From Coxiellaceae bacterium (lineage in GTDB: Bacteria > Pseudomonadota > Gammaproteobacteria > Berkiellales > Berkiellaceae), in contig CANJXG010000011.1 in NCBI GenBank assembly GCA_947478905.1, forward strand, positions 1-41,415: DNA of 41,415 bases, written 5' to 3'. Shown piece by piece: positions 9,967 through 18,477 of this stretch. The stretch's first letter is position 1, and every line of letters starts with the position of its first letter. The position numbers and the translations under genes were made by a program. The notes under the pieces were generated by a model that was given only the letters and a program-made list of their open reading frames with translations, did no database searches and was not told the origin of the DNA.

Positions 9967-11745
9967 ATGAACACTCTTAAATACCAACTTACCCAAATAT
10001 TAGCATCTAGTTTACAACAAACCTTTTCTGAGTTAGAAGACTTAGAGTTAACCCCAGATCTGACGTATAGCACGCAAGTTCAGTTTGGGCATTATCAGTG
10101 TAATAACGCTATGCGCATAGGGAAACAATTAAAAAAAGCGCCCAGGGAGATTGCACAACGCATTCTTGAAAATATCAATAATAATAATGCTACTCATATT
10201 ATTGCTAAAATGGAAATAGCGGGCCCAGGATTTATTAATATTTGGGTTAATACACAGATGCTAGCTCAAGATTTAGATAAGATGTTAGTCTGTGATAAAT
10301 TAGGCGTGCACTTAGAAAATCAGACTCAAAAACAGAAAATTGTAGTTGATTTTTCTTCTCCGAACACCGCTAAAGAAATGCATGTAGGGCATCTGCGATC
10401 CACTATTATTGGGGATAGTCTGTGTCGTATTTTAGAGTTTATAGGGCATGATGTTTTAAGACTCAATCATATTGGAGATTGGGGCACTGCCTTTGGTATG
10501 CTGATTGCCTATATTCAAGCAAATTATGATATATCACAACTCAATGAAAATACGCTTGATTTATCTAATTTAGTGACGTGGTATAAGCAATCTAAAATTG
10601 AATTTGATGCTCACCCTGAATTTAAAAAGCAAGCCCAAGAAGCGGTCGTTGCGTTGCAAAGTGGCGATCCCCAGGCGCTTTTTTTGTGGCAATTAATTTG
10701 TCGAATTTCCTCGGTTGCTTATCATAAAATTTATGATTTACTCAATATTAAAATTGTGGATAGGGGGGAGTCTTATTACAATCCCTTATTAGCGGGCTTA
10801 GTCCAAGAACTAGAATCTAAAGGATTAGTCGAATTATCTGATGGTGCAAAATGTATTTATTTACCAGGCTATACCAATCGAGAAGGGGAGCCACTCCCTT
10901 TTATGATTCAAAAAGCCGATGGCGGATATAATTATTCTACAACCGATTTAGCTGCTTTAAAACATAGAGTCGTGGATGAAAAAGCCGATAGATTAATTTA
11001 TGTTGTAGATGCTGGGCAATCTAACCATTTAAAAATGTTATTTGCTGCTGCTGCCAAAGCTGGCTATTATGATCCGAAAAAAGTACAGTGTGAACACGTT
11101 GCATTTGGGGTAGTATTAGGTCAAGATGGCAAAAAATTTAAAACCCGATCAGGTGAAACGGTTCGATTGATTGATTTATTAGATACCGCTATTGAGCAAG
11201 CCAATAAGATATTAATTGAGCGACAAAAAACACAGACGGGCAGCGATGAAATTGCACAGGCTTTAGGGATCAATGCTGTGAAATATGCTGATTTATCATG
11301 TAATAGAATCAATGATTATGTATTTAGTGTAGAAAGAATGTTACGATTTGAAGGTAATACTGCTGCATTTTTAATGTATGCTTATGTACGAATAGCGGGT
11401 ATTAAACGAAAAATTTCTGAGCATATACATACTGCTCCGGATAGTAAAGATAGTAAAGATAGTAAAAAAGCTTCTATTGAGCTTGAACACCCTTGTGAAA
11501 TAGCCCTTGGTTTGACATTGCGTCAATTCCCTGAAATGATAGAGTTAGTTGCACAAGATTTATATCCAAATAGACTATGTGAATATTTATATCGCGTTGC
11601 AGAGCAATTTAATGCCTTTTTTAGGGATTGTCGTGTAGAAGGCGATGTGAAACAAAATCAAAGATTGTTATTGTGTGAATTAACCGCTAAAGTGTTGAAA
11701 ACAGGCTTGGAATTATTGGGTTTAACCGTAATAGATAGAATGTGA
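9967..11745 (+). CDS. argS: Arginyl-tRNA synthetase
   Basis: ArgS charges tRNA-Arg with arginine in the cytoplasm. The 592-residue class I synthetase has the N-terminal Add-1 domain, the HIGH-equivalent HVGH in FSSPNTAKEMHVGHLRS (about residues 131-147), the KMSKS-region equivalent GQDGKKFKTRSG (about 380-391), and the C-terminal DALR anticodon-binding domain with MLRFEGNTAAFLMYAYVRI. A small insert with three DSK repeats (HTAPDSKDSKDSKKA, about 490-505), encoded by a 9-bp tandem repeat, is unusual but lies in a variable surface region. It starts with ATG at 9967. Confidence 0.97.
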   Translation: MNTLKYQLTQILASSLQQTFSELEDLELTPDLTYSTQVQFGHYQCNNAMRIGKQLKKAPREIAQRILENINNNNATHIIAKMEIAGPGFINIWVNTQMLAQDLDKMLVCDKLGVHLENQTQKQKIVVDFSSPNTAKEMHVGHLRSTIIGDSLCRILEFIGHDVLRLNHIGDWGTAFGMLIAYIQANYDISQLNENTLDLSNLVTWYKQSKIEFDAHPEFKKQAQEAVVALQSGDPQALFLWQLICRISSVAYHKIYDLLNIKIVDRGESYYNPLLAGLVQELESKGLVELSDGAKCIYLPGYTNREGEPLPFMIQKADGGYNYSTTDLAALKHRVVDEKADRLIYVVDAGQSNHLKMLFAAAAKAGYYDPKKVQCEHVAFGVVLGQDGKKFKTRSGETVRLIDLLDTAIEQANKILIERQKTQTGSDEIAQALGINAVKYADLSCNRINDYVFSVERMLRFEGNTAAFLMYAYVRIAGIKRKISEHIHTAPDSKDSKDSKKASIELEHPCEIALGLTLRQFPEMIELVAQDLYPNRLCEYLYRVAEQFNAFFRDCRVEGDVKQNQRLLLCELTAKVLKTGLELLGLTVIDRM

Positions 11746-11766
11746 CCATTGGATGGAACTTGAAAA

Positions 11767-13062
11767 GTGAACGACTATATTATTAATTTAATAATTATTT
11801 TGTTACTTCTAATTGTAAATGGAATCTTAGCAATGAGCGAAATTGCTATTATTGCTTCGAGTCGAGATAAGATGAAAGAGATGGCCAAAAAAAGCAAAAA
11901 AGCTAAGGTTGCCTCTTATCTTATGGACAACATGGGGGAGTTTCTTTCTACTATTCAAATTGGTATTACTATTATAGGCGTTGTCTTAGGCGCTTTTGGT
12001 GGGCAAAAATTTGCTGAACCTTTAGGGGTATGGTTAGATACTATTCCCTTGCTGCAAGGGTATGGAAGTCTTATTGCTTTTAGTCTAGTAGTTTTTAGTG
12101 TAACTTATATTTCACTTGTCATTGGCGAGCTGGTTCCCAAAAGAATTGCGCTTTCAAAACCAGAAAAAGTAGCAAAATTTTTTGCTAAACCTATCTTCTT
12201 GTTATGTCAATTAACGTACCCTTTTGTTGTAGTATTAAATATGAGTACTAAAGTGATTCTCAAAGTGTTTGGTCAAAAACCAATGAAAGAATCGACTATC
12301 ACCCAAGAAGAAATTGACAGAGTGCTTAGACAAGGCTTTCAATCAGGGGTCATTGATGCCTTTGAACACAAAGTTTTTCAAAAAGTTTTGCAATTTGGGG
12401 ATAAAGAAGTTTCCATGATGATGACACCTCGTATTAAGGTTGTATTTCTTGATATAGAAGAAGATTTAGAAGAAAATAAAAGTAAGATTTTATCGTATCC
12501 TCATCGTTATTATCCCGTTTTTGAAGGCGGTCTCGATCATTTTAGAGGTATTTTAGATACAAAAGATCTATTCGCTCAACAAATGCAAGGAAAGCCTTTC
12601 GAGTTAAATAGCTTAATTAAAAAGGCGCCTTATGTTATTGAGGGGAGCTTAGGTCCTGATTTAATCAAGCAATTTATTAAATATAAAACACATATTGCTA
12701 TTGTGATGGATGAATACGGTGCTATGCAGGGCATAATTACCTTAGTCAATATTTTTGAAGCGCTTATAGGGAATATTCCAGAATCTCATCAAAAAAAACA
12801 TTATGATATTGTCGTACATCGTAACGATGGTTCATGGCTGTGTGATGGATTAACGCCTATAAGTAGCATTGAAGATTTATTGAAAGTAGAAATTGTTGCT
12901 GCTTTTGAAGAGGTGGATTTTGATACCCTTGCGGGGTTTTTGTTAATGCATTTTAAGGCTATTCCAGAAGCAGGAGATAAAATGGAATGGGATAAATTCA
13001 GATTTGAAATTATGGATATGGATGGCACAAGAATAGATAAAGTGCTTATTCAAAAAAAATAA
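11767..13062 (+). CDS. CNNM/DUF21 and CBS-domain membrane protein (hemolysin/CorC family)
   Basis: The 431-residue protein has an N-terminal DUF21 transmembrane region (about 1-190; NGILAMSEIAIIASS, IGITIIGVVLGAFGG, SLVIGELVPKRIALS), a CBS-domain pair (about 205-335; MMTPRIKVVFLD, HYPVFEGG-like and IVMDEYGAMQGIIT) and a C-terminal CorC/HlyC transporter-associated domain (about 345-430). Family members are linked to Mg2+ or Co2+ export and are often mislabelled hemolysins. The start is GTG at 11767, with GGAAC about 12 nt upstream, 21 nt after argS. Subtype (YtfL/YhdP-like) cannot be fixed from sequence alone. Confidence 0.88.
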   Translation: MNDYIINLIIILLLLIVNGILAMSEIAIIASSRDKMKEMAKKSKKAKVASYLMDNMGEFLSTIQIGITIIGVVLGAFGGQKFAEPLGVWLDTIPLLQGYGSLIAFSLVVFSVTYISLVIGELVPKRIALSKPEKVAKFFAKPIFLLCQLTYPFVVVLNMSTKVILKVFGQKPMKESTITQEEIDRVLRQGFQSGVIDAFEHKVFQKVLQFGDKEVSMMMTPRIKVVFLDIEEDLEENKSKILSYPHRYYPVFEGGLDHFRGILDTKDLFAQQMQGKPFELNSLIKKAPYVIEGSLGPDLIKQFIKYKTHIAIVMDEYGAMQGIITLVNIFEALIGNIPESHQKKHYDIVVHRNDGSWLCDGLTPISSIEDLLKVEIVAAFEEVDFDTLAGFLLMHFKAIPEAGDKMEWDKFRFEIMDMDGTRIDKVLIQKK

Positions 13063-13088
13063 TTTTTAAAAAATATAGAGAAAAGTGC

Positions 13089-13958
13089 TTAGGATTTAGA
13101 ATGTGTTTGCTTGTCTGTTGCAGGCATGTCAAGAGGTTCTTGTTTTACTTCAGTAGCATAGTGCTCAGGGGCCTCACTGAGCACGAGTTGCTCTTTGTTC
13201 CAAGGCAGTAAATGATAAAATTGATTATCAACAAATTCTATAAAAGGATATTTGATAATATCGAAATAAGGAGAATAATCAAAATCTTTAGGAGTTAACA
13301 TTTTAGGGTTTAATTGATAGAGTTCTATTCCGTGTTCTCCCTTACGTTTAATCAGGGGTAATATAGGAAAATGTACGGATTGAAATGCCTCAGCAATGAC
13401 GGTTGAACACACCGTACGAGCAGAAGGGCTGTTTGGATTTTCAAATAATGAAGACCGCCACCGGCGAGGAAAAATAGACCAGGGAACAAAAAATCTCCAC
13501 ATATCATATAGTTGGCGAATATTATATTCGGTGCCTAATTTATGAAATATATAACTTAAGACTTTTTGAGCATCTTTGCGTGTTAGATTGCGAGGCCGAG
13601 AAATACGGATATGGTATCCTTTATAAATATCAATAGGAGAGCAGATGAGCCCTTTGCCTAATAGGCTCTCAATAATTAACTGTTTATGAGGCGGGCCTTG
13701 ATAATGTTTTTGTACTATTTTTTGTAAATTTTCATCTTCAATATCATGTATTCTGCCTATGTATATACAAGAATGTGTCCAGGCGCTTTGGGTAATTTGT
13801 TTAATAGCATTGCTTACTACACTACGTCCCTCTATTAATAAGATATCACATGGTTTAATTTCATATAAAATACGTTCAAAATCACATAACGGAAAACCTT
13901 CTGCAGGTTTTTCATAGGTTAACCAATTAATTACAGTATTTTCAAGCCATTTAAACAT
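13089..13958 (-). CDS. YiiX/YebB-like permuted NlpC/P60 cysteine hydrolase
   Basis: The 289-residue protein has the permuted papain-like arrangement in which His precedes Cys: SAWTHSCIYIG (His about residue 54), an acid in LIIESLLGKG, and SARTVCSTVIAEAFQ (Cys about residue 183). Family members cleave amide or thioester bonds in peptidoglycan or lipids, but substrates are mostly unknown. There is no signal peptide, so it may act in the cytosol or be delivered by a dedicated secretion system. It is divergent from the DMT transporter at 14073, with a shared 114-bp upstream region. Confidence 0.8.
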   Translation of the reverse strand: MFKWLENTVINWLTYEKPAEGFPLCDFERILYEIKPCDILLIEGRSVVSNAIKQITQSAWTHSCIYIGRIHDIEDENLQKIVQKHYQGPPHKQLIIESLLGKGLICSPIDIYKGYHIRISRPRNLTRKDAQKVLSYIFHKLGTEYNIRQLYDMWRFFVPWSIFPRRWRSSLFENPNSPSARTVCSTVIAEAFQSVHFPILPLIKRKGEHGIELYQLNPKMLTPKDFDYSPYFDIIKYPFIEFVDNQFYHLLPWNKEQLVLSEAPEHYATEVKQEPLDMPATDKQTHSKS

Positions 13959-14017
13959 AATGATCCTATAGGTAGGCTGATAAATAGATATATATTATTA
14001 ATCATAGCTTATAAATG

Positions 14018-14026
14018 TGGTATATT
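14018..14026 (+). promoter_or_regulatory. Possible extended -10 promoter for the DMT transporter
   Basis: TGG followed by TATATT at 14021-14026 forms an extended -10 about 46 nt before the ATG at 14073. There is no clear -35. The surrounding divergent intergenic DNA is AT-rich. Confidence 0.3.
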
Positions 14027-14072
14027 GGCTTTAAAATTAAATTTTTGTAACTAAGCTAGTAAACTAATTTTA

Positions 14073-15011
14073 ATGCTAAAAAAAATAAATATATCAAATG
14101 ATTCTAATCCTTGGTGGGGCGTAGTATGGAAGATTATTGCTTTTGCTTGTTATGCGGCCATTAATACGCTTGCACGGTATCTTTGCGGAGGATCCAATAG
14201 CAATTTAGAACAGACGCTCCCGGTGAATGTTATTATCTTTTTTCAAGATAGTTTTGCTTTATTATTTTTATTGCCTTGGATCTTTCATCATAAGGTTAGT
14301 TTATCTCACCCCCGTTTTATAAAACTCCATTTTGCCCGCGTTATTTTTTCTGTTAGCGCTATTATTGCTTGGTATTTTGCTTTATTTTTTATTCCTCAGG
14401 CTGAAGCTGCTGCTTTAAGTATTATAGGACCTGTTTTAGGGGTAATTGGTGCAAAGTGGTTTTTAAAAGAGCACATTGGAATGCATCGTTTTTTGTTAAT
14501 TTTGATAAGTTTTAGTGTGAGCTTGTGTGTAACTTGGGGTTTTATCCCTTCGTTTAAAGCCATTCATTTAGAGTATGGTTTGGGACTGGGGTGTATTATA
14601 GTATCGGCGGTGTTATTTGCAGCAGCTAAACTTTTGACGCGTCAGCTCGCCCACAAAGGGGAGTCTGCTCAAAAATTAACAGCGTACTTATTAATTTTAA
14701 TGGTTCCTTTTTCATTTGTTCCGGCTTTATTTTTTTGGGTGACGCCTAGTTTGGAACATATACCGTGGCTGGCATTAGGGGGGCTACTTACTACTCTTGC
14801 TATCTACGCGGTTAGTAGCGCGTTGACTTATGCCGAAGTGAGTTTTTTAGCACCATTTGATTTTATTCAATTCATATTAAATGCAGCGATGGGATATTGG
14901 ATTTTCACAGAAATTCCTTCAAATTGGGTTTTTTGGGTAATTACCACGTTTTTGTTGGGACATCTAGGATTATTGCTCTTCAAGTTCAATAGCCGTAGTA
15001 GGGCATTGTGA
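14073..15011 (+). CDS. EamA/DMT-superfamily transporter
   Basis: The 312-residue protein has about ten hydrophobic segments in two repeated halves, the EamA pattern of drug/metabolite transporters. The segments include IIAWYFALFFIPQAEAAAL (a typical end-of-half motif) and ALTYAEVSFLAPFDFIQFI in the second half. Family members export small metabolites or take up S-adenosylmethionine in some intracellular bacteria; the substrate cannot be told. The last 42 nt overlap the convergent rmuC. Confidence 0.85.
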   Translation: MLKKINISNDSNPWWGVVWKIIAFACYAAINTLARYLCGGSNSNLEQTLPVNVIIFFQDSFALLFLLPWIFHHKVSLSHPRFIKLHFARVIFSVSAIIAWYFALFFIPQAEAAALSIIGPVLGVIGAKWFLKEHIGMHRFLLILISFSVSLCVTWGFIPSFKAIHLEYGLGLGCIIVSAVLFAAAKLLTRQLAHKGESAQKLTAYLLILMVPFSFVPALFFWVTPSLEHIPWLALGGLLTTLAIYAVSSALTYAEVSFLAPFDFIQFILNAAMGYWIFTEIPSNWVFWVITTFLLGHLGLLLFKFNSRSRAL

Positions 15012-16139
15012 CTCAACTTCTACTTTTTCAATTTCTACTTTTTCAATTTTAGAGAATCGATTGCTGATTTTGCGAGCTGAGGTATGCACTTCTTCAGCAT
15101 CCGTGTTGACTTGTTTAATATGCTTTGTCAAATTATCCATTCTTTTCTCAAATCGATTAAAATCGATTGCAAGATACCCTAAATGTTCTTGAATAATATG
15201 AATTTGTTTGCGAGTTGCACTATCTTTAATGACCGCACATGCCGTGGTCAGGATGGCCATTAAGGTGGTTGGGGAACTCAACCAAACGCGTGCTTTTTGT
15301 GCTTGATCAACTAAATCAGGAAAGTTAGCGTGGATTTCACTAAACACTGCCTCTGCAGGAATAAACATAAGTGCTCCATCGGAGGTTTCCCCAGGAATGA
15401 TATATTTTTCACTAATGGCTTGAATATGTTTTTTAATATCTTGACGAAATTGTTGTTTAGCTTGAGCGCGTTCTTCCTCCGAACTATTAAAATTAGTGAA
15501 AATTCTAAAATTTTCGAGTGGAAATTTCGAATCAATGGCGATATTTCCGGTTGGGGGGGGTAAAAAGAGCATGCAATCGACCCGGCATCCATTGGTTAAA
15601 GTGTGTTGGAGGGCAAAGTTTTGTGCAGGTATCACATTGTGAATTAAAGCATTTAATTGAATTTCTCCAAAAGCTCCGCGAGATCGCTTATCATGTAAAA
15701 TCTCTTTTAAGCTAACTACATTAGTCGAGAGTTCGGTGATTTTTTTTTGGGCATCATCAATAATGGCAAGACGTTCTATAATATTGGTAAAAGTGACATT
15801 CGTTTTTTCTAAACCTTTGCTGAGTCGGGTTTCGACCATCACAGAAATGTTGTGGAGACGTTGTTCTGTGGTCACATTGAGTTTATCAAATTGTGTAGAG
15901 AGGTTGGTTTGAGATCGCTCAAGCGCATCTTTCATTTGTCTATCTGATTCTCTTATATTGTCTCGCAGACTCTCTTGTATTCTTAATAAGCCTTGATTCA
16001 AAGCTTCATTTTGAGTTTGTTGACTTTGTATAATGGCGTGTAATAAATATTCTTTCAGTCCCGTTTTTATCATTTTATTTAAAAAAAACGTGAAGCAAAC
16101 AATAAATAATGCGAAAATCGGAAGGTAATAAATTATCAT
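14970..16139 (-). CDS. rmuC: DNA recombination protein RmuC
   Basis: RmuC limits inversion and rearrangement at short inverted repeats. The product has an N-terminal membrane segment (about 3-20), a long coiled coil (about 25-125), and the C-terminal RmuC nuclease-like domain: RGAFGEIQLNALI, NIAIDSKFPLENF, GALMFIPAEAVF, and SPTTLMAILTTACAV. I choose ATG 16139 (389 residues), with TGGAT about 8 nt upstream; an in-frame TTG at 16151 would add four residues. The C-terminus ends in acidic KIEKVEIEKVEVESQ and overlaps the end of the DMT transporter gene by 42 nt. Confidence 0.92.
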   Translation of the reverse strand: MIIYYLPIFALFIVCFTFFLNKMIKTGLKEYLLHAIIQSQQTQNEALNQGLLRIQESLRDNIRESDRQMKDALERSQTNLSTQFDKLNVTTEQRLHNISVMVETRLSKGLEKTNVTFTNIIERLAIIDDAQKKITELSTNVVSLKEILHDKRSRGAFGEIQLNALIHNVIPAQNFALQHTLTNGCRVDCMLFLPPPTGNIAIDSKFPLENFRIFTNFNSSEEERAQAKQQFRQDIKKHIQAISEKYIIPGETSDGALMFIPAEAVFSEIHANFPDLVDQAQKARVWLSSPTTLMAILTTACAVIKDSATRKQIHIIQEHLGYLAIDFNRFEKRMDNLTKHIKQVNTDAEEVHTSARKISNRFSKIEKVEIEKVEVESQCPTTAIELEEQ

Positions 16140-16205
16140 AAAGCAATCCAAAAGTTAAAAAAATAATAGTATTGTAACAAAATAATAAAAAATAATACAA
16201 AAATT

Positions 16206-16245
16206 AAAAAAAAACGCAAAAAAATGCAAAAAAATGCAAAAAAAA
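16206..16245. promoter_or_regulatory. Phased A-tracts (intrinsically curved DNA)
   Basis: Four A-tracts of 7-9 bases occur at 16206-16214, 16218-16224, 16228-16234 and 16238-16245, the last three formed by direct repeats of GCAAAAAAAT with an exact 10-bp period. A-tracts in phase with the helix bend DNA strongly. A TATAAA at 16270-16275 preceded by TGC could be the -10 of the H1-like gene, placing the curve upstream of the promoter, where it could act as an UP element or as a site for nucleoid proteins. Confidence 0.55.
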
Positions 16246-16337
16246 GTATCCACCACTGAAATTATTTGCTATAAAGATTATGGATATATTGTTTTATTAA
16301 TGAATTTTTTATTACGCAACTTAAGAGGATTTTAAAA

Positions 16338-16802
16338 ATGGTTATGAAAAAGAAACCCGCAGCTAAAGCTACAGTGAAAGCAAAGGCACCAGCCAAGAAA
16401 AAAACTGTAGCTAAAAAAACTGCTATGACCAAAGCGGTTGCTACCGTTAAGAAAGCAGTTGCTAGCGTAAAAAGAGCAGTTAGCCCTAAAAAGCCTGTTG
16501 CCAAAAAAGCAGTTGCTACTAAAAAAGTAGTTGCTACTAAAAAAGTAGTTGCTGCTAAAAAAGTAGTTGCTGCTAAAAAAGTAGTTGCTGCTAAAAAAGT
16601 AGTTGCTAAAAAAGCGGCAACTAAAAAAGTAGTTGCTAAAAAAACGGTCACTAAAAAAGCGGTCGCTCGTAAAGTAGTGGCTAAAAAACCAGCTGCAGCA
16701 GCGCGTAAACCAGCGGTAAAAAAACCAGCAGCGCGTAAAACAGTTGCAAAAAAAATGACAGTGCGTAAAGCGCCTGCTAAAAAATCAACTACTAAAAAGT
16801 AG
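16338..16802 (+). CDS. Histone H1-like, lysine/alanine-rich DNA-binding protein
   Basis: The 154-residue protein is almost only Lys, Ala, Val, Thr, Pro and Arg, with repeated KKVVAA and KKPAA-type units, as in eukaryotic H1 tails, chlamydial Hc1/Hc2, Coxiella Hq1 and AlgP. Such proteins bind DNA non-specifically and can compact the nucleoid in dormant or transmission forms. GAGG lies about 10 nt before ATG 16338; a second ATG at 16344 would drop two residues. The reverse strand is also open across the gene but encodes an artefactual A/T/L/F repeat. The next gene, convergent, is a second RpoS-type sigma factor. Length should vary between strains because of the 18-bp repeats. Confidence 0.85.
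   Translation: MVMKKKPAAKATVKAKAPAKKKTVAKKTAMTKAVATVKKAVASVKRAVSPKKPVAKKAVATKKVVATKKVVAAKKVVAAKKVVAAKKVVAKKAATKKVVAKKTVTKKAVARKVVAKKPAAAARKPAVKKPAARKTVAKKMTVRKAPAKKSTTKK
16512..16601 (+). repeat. 18-bp tandem repeat within the H1-like gene (5 copies)
   Basis: Five units of 18 bp, GTTGCT(A/G)CTAAAAAAGTA, encode VATKKV or VAAKKV. The last three copies are identical, indicating recent slippage. The period is a multiple of three, so copy changes keep the frame. A sixth, shortened unit follows. Confidence 0.85.
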
Positions 16803-16822
16803 ATAACCTTTTGATTTTTAAC

Positions 16823-16854
16823 AAAAAAGCTCAATATTGAAATTGGGCTTTTTT
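16823..16854. terminator. Bidirectional rho-independent terminator
   Basis: AAAAAAGCTCAAT (16823-16835) pairs with ATTGGGCTTTTTT (16842-16854) with a six-base loop and one G-T wobble, flanked by T-tracts on both strands. It lies between the convergent H1-like gene and the sigma-factor gene and can end both transcripts. Confidence 0.85.
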
Positions 16855-16865
16855 GTTTTTTAAGG

Positions 16866-17747
16866 TTATTCTAATAAAGTCCCGCTATTTTCACCATCTC
16901 GCTCTATAAAATAACGTAAACGTTTGAGTCCTTCATTTTGAAGCTGACGAACCCGTTCTCGTGTTAGTCCTACTTGTATGCTGGTCTCATCTAACGTCAA
17001 AATAGGATGTCCTTGAAGACCAAAACGTCGTATTAAGACCTCACGATGTCGCTCAGATAATAAATTAATCCATTTTTCAAAATTGAGTTTTAGATTACTA
17101 TTGCTCAGCATGACAAAAGGATTAGAGTGCTCATTATGATCTTTAAAAAAATGAATAATCGGCTTATCTACATATTCAGATTTGGCAGTGTCCATAGAAA
17201 TAGTTTTTTCATTTAAAATCAAAATTTCTTCAATTTTATTGATATCTTCGTTGAGTGCGTGGGCTATTTCTTGCGTGCTTGGATTCCGATCTAATTGTTT
17301 AGTAAGATTTTTTTCAAATTTTAATAAAAAATTGAGCTTTTTAGCTATATGTACAGGCAGGCGTACGGTTCGTCCTTGAGTCATAATAGCGCGCTCTATG
17401 CTTTGCTTTATCCACCAGGCAGCATAAGTGGAAAAACGGAACCCTCTATCGGGATCAAATTTCGTTACAGCATGCATTAATCCGCAATTGCCTTCTTCTA
17501 TTAAATCTAATAAAGATAAATTAGAATGGATATAGCGTTTTGCAATTTTTACAACCAAGCGTAAATTACAAATAATCATTTGATGGCGAGCATCTTCATC
17601 CCCTTGTTGAATGCGTTGCCCATAGTCTATTTCTTGCTCATGACTCAAAAGCGGGCTGAGGCGAATTTCTGATAAATATTTTTCAATAATATCTGATTGT
17701 TTACCAGCACTGGTTATATAAGGGGTATAAGAATTAGTATCTTTCAT
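16866..17747 (-). CDS. Second RpoS-type sigma-70 factor
   Basis: The 293-residue protein has full sigma-70 regions: an RpoS-like N-terminus IEKYLSEIRLSPLLSHEQE (about 21-39), region 2 with [20 protein letters not shown] and FRFSTYAAWWIKQSIERAIM, region 3, and region 4 with [19 protein letters not shown] (about 255-273). It resembles RpoS more than RpoH or RpoD (no long region 1.1, RpoS-type region 1.2). Compared with typical RpoS the region 3-4 linker is diverged (FFKDHNEHSNPF). The canonical nlpD-linked rpoS is elsewhere in this window, so the two are paralogues or one was acquired. It is convergent with the H1-like gene and divergent from ccmA. Confidence 0.88.
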   Translation of the reverse strand: MKDTNSYTPYITSAGKQSDIIEKYLSEIRLSPLLSHEQEIDYGQRIQQGDEDARHQMIICNLRLVVKIAKRYIHSNLSLLDLIEEGNCGLMHAVTKFDPDRGFRFSTYAAWWIKQSIERAIMTQGRTVRLPVHIAKKLNFLLKFEKNLTKQLDRNPSTQEIAHALNEDINKIEEILILNEKTISMDTAKSEYVDKPIIHFFKDHNEHSNPFVMLSNSNLKLNFEKWINLLSERHREVLIRRFGLQGHPILTLDETSIQVGLTRERVRQLQNEGLKRLRYFIERDGENSGTLLE

Positions 17748-17862
17748 CTTATTTTTGTCGGCTGTTTCGTCTTAATCTTTAGCTTGTTAACTAAAAAATA
17801 TATTTAACTTGAATTGTCAGGGGAAGATAGGTAGGATGAAATACAAAAAGGTGATTCTTTAG

Positions 17863-18477
17863 ATGACAAACTTAAGCTTTTCAGCTGTTAATTTAACGTG
17901 CGTCCGAGGCCGGCAAAGATTATTTAAAAAGATCAATTTTTTCCTTGAACCCGGTGACGCGCTCTATATTAAAGGTGCAAATGGATCAGGTAAAACCTCT
18001 TTTTTAAGATTGTTAGCAGGTTTGCGAGAACCTCAAAGCGGTTATATTTATTGGTGTAAAGAAAAAATTGCACTTACTATGCCTTTATTTTTAGCAAACA
18101 CTTTATTTTTAGGCCACCAAAATAGTTTAAACCCTACATTAAGCCCTTTAGAAAATATGAGCGTGAGTTGGGGGCTTGAACAGGGTATGGTTTTAGCTGA
18201 AAAACAGCTCAAAACCGCTTTTGAAAAGCTAGGACTTAAGTTGCTAGAGCGACCATGTTATACTTTATCGGCCGGACAATGCCGCCGGGTTGCGCTCACC
18301 CGATTGGTATTAAGTGAGGCAAAATTATGGTTACTAGATGAGCCTTTTACCTCATTAGATGAGGAAGGCATTGGTATCGTGAAAAATTTAATGTTAGATC
18401 ATTTAGCACAAGGTGGAATGATTGTGTACTCAAGTCATATAGAGCAAGATTTAAAATCCTATGTTTGTCAGCTTTAA
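17863..18477 (+). CDS. ccmA: Heme exporter ATP-binding protein CcmA
   Basis: CcmA is the ABC ATPase of system I cytochrome c maturation; with CcmB it powers release of holo-CcmE from CcmCD. The 204-residue protein has Walker A GANGSGKTS (about 38-46), signature LSAGQCRRVALTRL (about 139-152) and Walker B LWLLDEPFTSLDE (about 158-170). AGGTGA sits about 9 nt before the ATG. It overlaps ccmB by 17 nt, showing translational coupling. Confidence 0.95.
   Translation: MTNLSFSAVNLTCVRGRQRLFKKINFFLEPGDALYIKGANGSGKTSFLRLLAGLREPQSGYIYWCKEKIALTMPLFLANTLFLGHQNSLNPTLSPLENMSVSWGLEQGMVLAEKQLKTAFEKLGLKLLERPCYTLSAGQCRRVALTRLVLSEAKLWLLDEPFTSLDEEGIGIVKNLMLDHLAQGGMIVYSSHIEQDLKSYVCQL

Noticed and set aside
16512-16601. 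CRISPR-like regular repeats
   Set aside because: Repeats are contiguous without spacers and encode protein; no CRISPR array or cas gene was seen anywhere in the window.
16262-16834. 190-residue minus-strand ORF opposite the H1-like gene
   Set aside because: It is a mirror of the Lys/Ala repeats (FLATT-type repeats) and has no start signal; the plus-strand frame has a good GAGG site.
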